Shown: one piece after another, positions 59,395-64,000 of the stretch
How the letters are laid out: each line of letters starts with the position of its first letter
Numbering within the stretch: the first letter of the stretch is position 1
Source: Actinoplanes sp. M2I2
GTDB lineage: Bacteria; Actinomycetota; Actinomycetes; Mycobacteriales; Micromonosporaceae
Length of the DNA stretch: 64,000 nucleotides
Assembly: GCF_023544445.1 (NCBI RefSeq)
Contig: NZ_JALPVJ010000009.1
Location: 372,001 to 436,000 of the forward strand
Reading direction: 5' to 3'
Notes under the pieces: model-generated
The model's database searches: none
What the model was told of the DNA's origin: nothing
The model's input: the letters and a program-made list of their open reading frames with translations, nothing else
Translations under genes and position numbers: made by a program

Positions 59395-62300
59395 CTACCC
59401 CTCGCCCAGAAGCTCGCCGAACCGCCGGACAACAGCCGACCACTGCCCCGGCTGAACGTTCTCCCGAACCTGGCCGGCCAGCTCGACCGCCACCAACTCG
59501 ACGATCCGCGCGGAAAGACCGACGGCGGGCGCCGGCACCGGAGTCACCACCGGAGCAAGCACCGCCGTCGGCACCGGCCCTGCCGTCGGCGCCGTGCCCG
59601 GCGTCAGCGTCGTGGCCGGCTGCGGCATCGCGGCCGGCTGCGGCGTGCTGGCCGGCGTCAACGTCGGGGGCGGCTGCGGCGTCGTAGCTGACGTCGGCGT
59701 GCTGGTCGGCTGCAGCGTCGTAGCTGACGCCGACGTGGTGGTCGGCGTCAGCGTCGTGGCCGGCTGCGGCGTCGTGGCTGACGTCGGCGCCGTGGTCGGG
59801 TGCGGCGTCGTGGCTGACGTCGGCGCCGTGGTCGGGTGCGGCGTCGTGGCTGACGTCGGCGCCGTGGTCGGGTGCGGCGTCGTGGCTGACGTCGGCGTCG
59901 TGGCCTCGACCGGCTCTGGCGTCGCTGCTGGCGTCGGAGCGACCGTCGCGATCGGCGTCGTGACAGTATTCGGCACTGCCGCCGGGATTCCGTTCGCGGC
60001 TGGGGTTGCGATTGCGGCCGACATCGCGGCGGGCTGCGGCATCACTTCCCGTGCCGGCTCTGCCGTCACCATCGCGGCCGACGTCTCGGCAGACTGCGGT
60101 ATCAGAACCGGCTGCAACGACGGCGCGGTCGACGCGGCCGAGGCCGGGATGGGCTGTGGCGTAGACGCTTCCGACAACGGCGTCACAGCAAACTCTGGCG
60201 CTGCTGCGGAAGACTGCGGTGCTGCTGCGGACAACGCCGTCACACCAGACTGTGGTGCCGCTGCGGACGACGGCGTCACACCGAACTGAGGTGCTGCCGC
60301 GGACGAATCCGACTGCCAGGCCGCGGTCGACATCGATGGCGTTTCCGCCTCAGGCGGCTGCGTCACTACAGGCGCCCGCGCCGCCGTCGATGCCGGACCG
60401 ACGGCCGAACGCGGCATCCCCACCACCGCAGGAGTCGGCACCACCACTTGATCGACTACCGACGGCGAAGCCGGACCAATAGCCGAAGGCGGCATCTCCA
60501 CCACCGCAGGGGTCGGCACCACAACCTGATTGGCTACCGCCGCCGAAGCGGGAGCAACAGCCGAATACGGCGTCTCCGTCGCTGAAGGCGTCGGCACCGC
60601 CGTCGGGTTCGGCGTCACGCTCGCATGTGGCGTCGGCGCAGACGTCGACGTCCCGGCCGGCTGAGCCGCCACCGCTCGCGCCGGCTGCGGCTCATTGACC
60701 ACGGCACGCGGGGAGGGGACGGTGGCGGTGCCGACGGCTGGGGACACGGTGATCGTGCGGGTGACCTCGAAGTCACTGGCCGGTCGATTCCGCTCGAAGC
60801 GGCTCACGGCTCCGCCGACGGCACGATCGCTGATCGAAGAGGATTCGCTCGCAGCGCTCTCCGACCGGAGGTTTCCCTCCACGCCGTCCGGGTTCGAGGT
60901 GTCCACCCGACCGCTCGGCCTCAGCCCGCTCAGCGTGCCGGTCACTTCTGCTTCACCGGCCCCGACGTCCGCTCCGGATTTGCCTGTCCGGCCGGCCGAT
61001 GCGGCATCGCCCGTCCCGCCGACCGGCCGGAACTCGCCCACACCGCCGGTTGACGGGAAGTCGTTTCCGCCGCTGGTCGACACGAAATCGTCAGCGCCCC
61101 CGGTTGACCCGAGTTCGCGCCCGCGGCTGATCGACCCGAGCTCCCAGGCGCCGCTGGTTGACCCCCAGTAGGCCGGACGGCCGGACGAATCAGTCTTCTC
61201 CCGGCCGCCGACCGGCTCGGAATCCCGGCCGCCGTTAGTGGAGTAGGCGCCGTCAGTGAAACGGACGCCGTCAGTCAAGTCGGCGCCGTCGGTGGAGCGA
61301 GCGCCGTCACTAAAGCGCACGCCATCAGCGAAGTCGGCGCCGTCAGTAAAACGGACGTCGTCAGCGGAGTCGGCGCCGTCGGTGGAGCTGGCGCCGTCAT
61401 CGGAGTCGGCGCCGTCGGTGGAGCGGGCGCCGTCCGCACTACTACCCGGCAAGCGATCGTGAGCCGTGCGAGGCGATTCCATGCCACCCGTGCCGTCGCT
61501 GATCGGGTCGAGAGTGTCCGTACCACCGCTCGGCTCAGGCTCGCGAACGGCGCGGGGCACCCCGAGCTCACCGGCATCGCCGTCGGCGGCCCCGGAGTTC
61601 CTCGCGCCGCCGCCGAGACCGGCGTCGCTGCTCAGCCGATGCTCACGAGCCTTGCCCGACAAGTCGAGGTCGCCGGCACCGCCGCCGGCCGGCCCGAGCT
61701 GCCTCGCGCTGCCGGTGAGACCCGTATCGGCCGCGTCACGACTCGGTTCAGGCTCAGGGCCCGTGCGGTACAGACCAGAGCCGCCCGGGCCACTGCTCGA
61801 CCCGAGCTCACGAACCGCGCGGTGCAGACCGAAGTCGCCCGCGCCACGGCTCGGCTCGCTCTCGCCGACCGTGCCCGTCAGTTCGAAGTCATCCGCGTGG
61901 TCTCTCGGCTCCTGCTCGGCTTCCGGGTCGGCGGGCTGGAACCGATGGCCCCCGCGACTCGACCCGGGCTCGTGCACCGGGCCGGTGGGCTCGAAGTCAT
62001 GCACGCCGTCACTCGGCGCCGGCTCCCGCAGCGCGCCGGACCGCTCCGACGGATCGCCGCCGCTCGGCTCCAGCCGGGACTCCGCGCCGGTCGGCTCGGG
62101 AGGTTCGCCGCCGTGGCGCGGCCCCCGCGTGGCTGCCGAGCCGGTCACCGACAGCTCGGCCACGCTGCCACTCGGCTCGGGCACCGTCGCGGTCACCTCG
62201 TCATCGCGCCCGCCGCCGGCCGCCCCGGAATCGTGCGCGGTCACGGCCGCCCCGGAATCGCTAACCGGAGCGAGCTCGGCCGGACCGGGGTCGGCGGTGG

Positions 62301-64000
62301 AATCGGCGCCGCCGAGGTCGAAGGGGCCGCCGCCGGCGATCGGCGGGAGGACGCCGATGACGTGCAGGTAGCGGGTCGTGCGGGTGAGAGCTACGTACAG
62401 CAGGCGGTGGCCGCGCTCGTCCTCGGCGACGATGTCGCGCGGCTCGACCACCACGGTGGCGTCGAACTCGAGGCCCTTGGCCTCCTGCGGGCTGACCAGG
62501 TTGACCCCCTGACCGAGCTCGCTGCGCGACGCGGCCCGCCAGGCGACGTCGCGCGCGGTCAGCTCGGACTCGACCGCCCCGCGGTGGACGGCCGGGCAGA
62601 TGATCGCCACGGAGCGGCCGTGCGAGGCGTGCGCCATGGCCGCCTCGACAGCCGTCGCGGCCCGGTTGCCGTCGTCGGCGAGGCGGAGCACCGGGTCGGC
62701 CGGGCCGTCCCGGACGACCAACGGCGCGGTGATGCCGGGCGCGGCGATCGGCAGCAGGCGTTCGGCCAGCTCGAACACCTGGCGCGGCACGCGGTAGCCG
62801 TACCGCAGCTCCGCGATGCGGGGCGTCAGCTGGGCCGGCAGGTGCTCGAGGACGTCGTCCCAGTCGTCGCGGGCCCACCGGCCGGTGGACTGGGCGATGT
62901 CGCCGACGACGGTCATCGAGCCCGACGACGAGCGCGCCGCGATCGAGCGCAGCTGCATCGGCGAGAGGTCCTGGGCCTCGTCGACGACGATGTGCGCGTA
63001 CCGCTCGTCGAGGCCGTGGATCAGCGTCTCGAGATGGTCGAGCAGCGGCAGGTCGGCCTCGCTCCACACCTCCTCGGTGATGCGGTCGCCGGCCCGGCGG
63101 TGGAGCAGGGCGATCTCGTCGGTGGTGAAGTGCTCGCCGGCCGCGGCGGCGAGCCGGTCGCGCGACCCGAACAGCTCGCGCAGGAACGCCGCGGCGGTGA
63201 AGGACGGCCACAGACGTTCGATCAGCTGGTCGAGCGGCGTCCGCACGCCGAGTCGGCGCTCGCGGGCGCGGTCGAGGCCGACGTTGACCATCAGGCTGCG
63301 GAAGATCTGCCGCTGCTGGGTGAAGGTGCCCGGGGTCTGCCGGGCGCGCTCGACGATCTGGTTGATCTCGTCGGCGGTGAGGACGACGGGACGGCCGTCG
63401 AGGTGGGCCTCGACCGGGGGCTGGCCGGCCGGCACGCCGACGCGGTCGTAGAGCGCCCGTCGCAGCAGCCCGGCCAGGCGGCCGTCGCCCTTGAGCCGGA
63501 CGGCCTCGGGCTCCTCGGCCCGGCCGCGCCGGACCGGCGGGTGGAACTGGCCGATGTCGCGCTGGACGACGCTGCTGTCGCCGAGGCTGGGCAGCACCGT
63601 CCGGGTGTAGCGGGTGAACGTCGGCGTCGGGCCGACGATGAGCACGTCCTGGGCGGCGAGCGCGTCGCGATGGTTGAACAGCAGCCAGGAGATCCGGTGC
63701 AGGGCGACGGCGGTCTTGCCCGTGCCGGGGCCGCCCTGGATCACCAGCAGCTCGTCGAGCGGCGCCCGGATGAGGTCGAACTGGGCGGCCTGGATGGTGC
63801 GGACGATGTCCTGCATCTGGCCGGTGCGGTCGCGGTTGAGGTCGTCGAGCAGGGCGTCGCCGGGCTCCTCGAGCTCGGCCACCGCGGCCGCCAACTGCTG
63901 GAAGACCACTTCGCTGTACGACTCGATCGTGTTGCCGTCGCACTCGAACGTGCGCTTCCTGACCAGGCCGCCGGGGTCGGCGTGAGTCGCCGTGTAGTAG
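59395..64000 (-). CDS. helD: HelD-type UvrD/Rep helicase with very long repetitive tail, N-terminus outside window
   Basis: At least 1530 codons are visible; the frame is open to the right edge (YYTATHADPGGLVRKRTFECDG). Superfamily 1 motifs: LLVIQGGPGTGKTAVALHRISWLL (Walker A), YAHIVVDEAQDLSPMQLR (Walker B), GDIAQSTG, RIAELRYGYRVPRQV, NLVSPQEAKGLEFDATVVVEP and LLYVALTRTTRYLHVIG. This is the HelD/HelR family that frees stalled RNA polymerase and can give rifampicin tolerance. The helicase ends near 62340. The remaining roughly 980 residues are Ser/Asp/Gly-rich, then Thr/Pro/Ala-rich repeats, ending in a short helix (SARIVELVAVELAGQV). HelD proteins usually stop at 700-800 residues. Confidence 0.82.
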   Translation of the reverse strand, partial: YYTATHADPGGLVRKRTFECDGNTIESYSEVVFQQLAAAVAELEEPGDALLDDLNRDRTGQMQDIVRTIQAAQFDLIRAPLDELLVIQGGPGTGKTAVALHRISWLLFNHRDALAAQDVLIVGPTPTFTRYTRTVLPSLGDSSVVQRDIGQFHPPVRRGRAEEPEAVRLKGDGRLAGLLRRALYDRVGVPAGQPPVEAHLDGRPVVLTADEINQIVERARQTPGTFTQQRQIFRSLMVNVGLDRARERRLGVRTPLDQLIERLWPSFTAAAFLRELFGSRDRLAAAAGEHFTTDEIALLHRRAGDRITEEVWSEADLPLLDHLETLIHGLDERYAHIVVDEAQDLSPMQLRSIAARSSSGSMTVVGDIAQSTGRWARDDWDDVLEHLPAQLTPRIAELRYGYRVPRQVFELAERLLPIAAPGITAPLVVRDGPADPVLRLADDGNRAATAVEAAMAHASHGRSVAIICPAVHRGAVESELTARDVAWRAASRSELGQGVNLVSPQEAKGLEFDATVVVEPRDIVAEDERGHRLLYVALTRTTRYLHVIGVLPPIAGGGPFDLGGADSTADPGPAELAPVSDSGAAVTAHDSGAAGGGRDDEVTATVPEPSGSVAELSVTGSAATRGPRHGGEPPEPTGAESRLEPSGGDPSERSGALREPAPSDGVHDFEPTGPVHEPGSSRGGHRFQPADPEAEQEPRDHADDFELTGTVGESEPSRGAGDFGLHRAVRELGSSSGPGGSGLYRTGPEPEPSRDAADTGLTGSARQLGPAGGGAGDLDLSGKAREHRLSSDAGLGGGARNSGAADGDAGELGVPRAVREPEPSGGTDTLDPISDGTGGMESPRTAHDRLPGSSADGARSTDGADSDDGASSTDGADSADDVRFTDGADFADGVRFSDGARSTDGADLTDGVRFTDGAYSTNGGRDSEPVGGREKTDSSGRPAYWGSTSGAWELGSISRGRELGSTGGADDFVSTSGGNDFPSTGGVGEFRPVGGTGDAASAGRTGKSGADVGAGEAEVTGTLSGLRPSGRVDTSNPDGVEGNLRSESAASESSSISDRAVGGAVSRFERNRPASDFEVTRTITVSPAVGTATVPSPRAVVNEPQPARAVAAQPAGTSTSAPTPHASVTPNPTAVPTPSATETPYSAVAPASAAVANQVVVPTPAVVEMPPSAIGPASPSVVDQVVVPTPAVVGMPRSAVGPASTAARAPVVTQPPEAETPSMSTAAWQSDSSAAAPQFGVTPSSAAAPQSGVTALSAAAPQSSAAAPEFAVTPLSEASTPQPIPASAASTAPSLQPVLIPQSAETSAAMVTAEPAREVMPQPAAMSAAIATPAANGIPAAVPNTVTTPIATVAPTPAATPEPVEATTPTSATTPHPTTAPTSATTPHPTTAPTSATTPHPTTAPTSATTPQPATTLTPTTTSASATTLQPTSTPTSATTPQPPPTLTPASTPQPAAMPQPATTLTPGTAPTAGPVPTAVLAPVVTPVPAPAVGLSARIVELVAVELAGQVRENVQPGQWSAVVRRFGELLGEG
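59771..59897 (-). repeat. 36-bp tandem repeat in the helicase tail
   Basis: Three nearly identical 36-base units start at 59771, 59807 and 59843, with a partial fourth at 59879. They encode 12-residue repeats of the type TTAPTSATTPHP. In-frame coding minisatellite. Confidence 0.88.
61232..61429 (-). repeat. 18-bp degenerate tandem repeat in the helicase tail
   Basis: Eleven 18-base units, each starting CCGTC or a close variant, run from 61232. They encode hexapeptides of the type STDGAD, FTDGVR and SADDVR. Units differ by several bases, so this array is older than the 36-bp one. Confidence 0.85.

Noticed and set aside
59771..61429. Helicase-tail repeats as CRISPR or mobile-element repeats
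   Set aside because: Units are 18 or 36 bases without unique spacers, keep the reading frame and encode regular peptides.

Overview
The window is very GC-rich and densely coded. It has many GTG starts, 4-bp start/stop overlaps, CBM2-bearing secreted glycosidases, CebR-type operators, a type VII secretion cassette, a c-di-AMP riboswitch before an Rpf/LysM gene, Ku, and VMAP/FxSxx-COOH-type genes. Together these point to the chromosome of a mycelial actinomycete, most likely Micromonosporaceae (Actinoplanes-like). That assignment is inference from gene content, not from a marker gene. I saw no tRNA, rRNA, IS element or CRISPR array.

Layout. 1-13.9 kb: a glycan locus. Two divergent glycosyltransferases face an eight-gene minus-strand operon that reads Gfo/Idh oxidoreductase, epimerase, DegT aminotransferase, NeuD-type acyltransferase, second DegT aminotransferase, a 1212-residue secreted DUF4082 protein, an MFS carrier and a membrane-anchored propeller. 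A WbpD/WlbB-like N-acetyltransferase is divergent. The set fits synthesis of an acetamido (probably diacetamido) nucleotide sugar. 14.0-16.3 kb: a compact type VII toxin cassette (YbaB-like, EspC-like, HExxH metallopeptidase toxin, candidate immunity protein). 16.4-21.1 kb: Ku, a CHASE histidine kinase and a GH15 enzyme. 21.1-24.2 kb: a GH5-FN3-CBM2 cellulase and a divergent putative lipoprotein. Each has a perfect CebR box, and three palindromic iterons lie between them. 24.3-29.8 kb: a drug-exporter-type MFS, aminopeptidase N and a sulfotransferase.

30.2-36.7 kb is the most unusual segment. It holds a small FxsA-like peptide, a HExxH peptide-modification-type protein, a TPR protein of the FxSxx-COOH type, a MoxR AAA+ fragment, and a nucleoside-phosphorylase/VMAP-C effector. 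The MoxR gene is cut off after Walker A and runs, out of frame, into the TPR half of the next gene. This looks like an internal deletion in a VMAP-type conflict system.

37-43.4 kb: Rpf-LysM under a ydaO riboswitch, a serpin lipoprotein, a stress-signalling set (USP, PP2C phosphatase, STAS), and an MFS sugar carrier fused to a USP domain behind a CRP-type palindrome. 43.4-57.2 kb: a DUF2795 protein, an OafA-like acyltransferase, GlgX, a Rieske oxidoreductase, an SDR with a structured 3' UTR, an atypical Nramp transporter, STAS and STAS-ATPase regulators, a stand-alone CheB-tail-like protein, and an MFS exporter. 57.3-64 kb: a third CebR box before an arabinofuranosidase-like CBM2 enzyme, then a HelD-type helicase with a roughly 980-residue repetitive tail that runs off the right edge.
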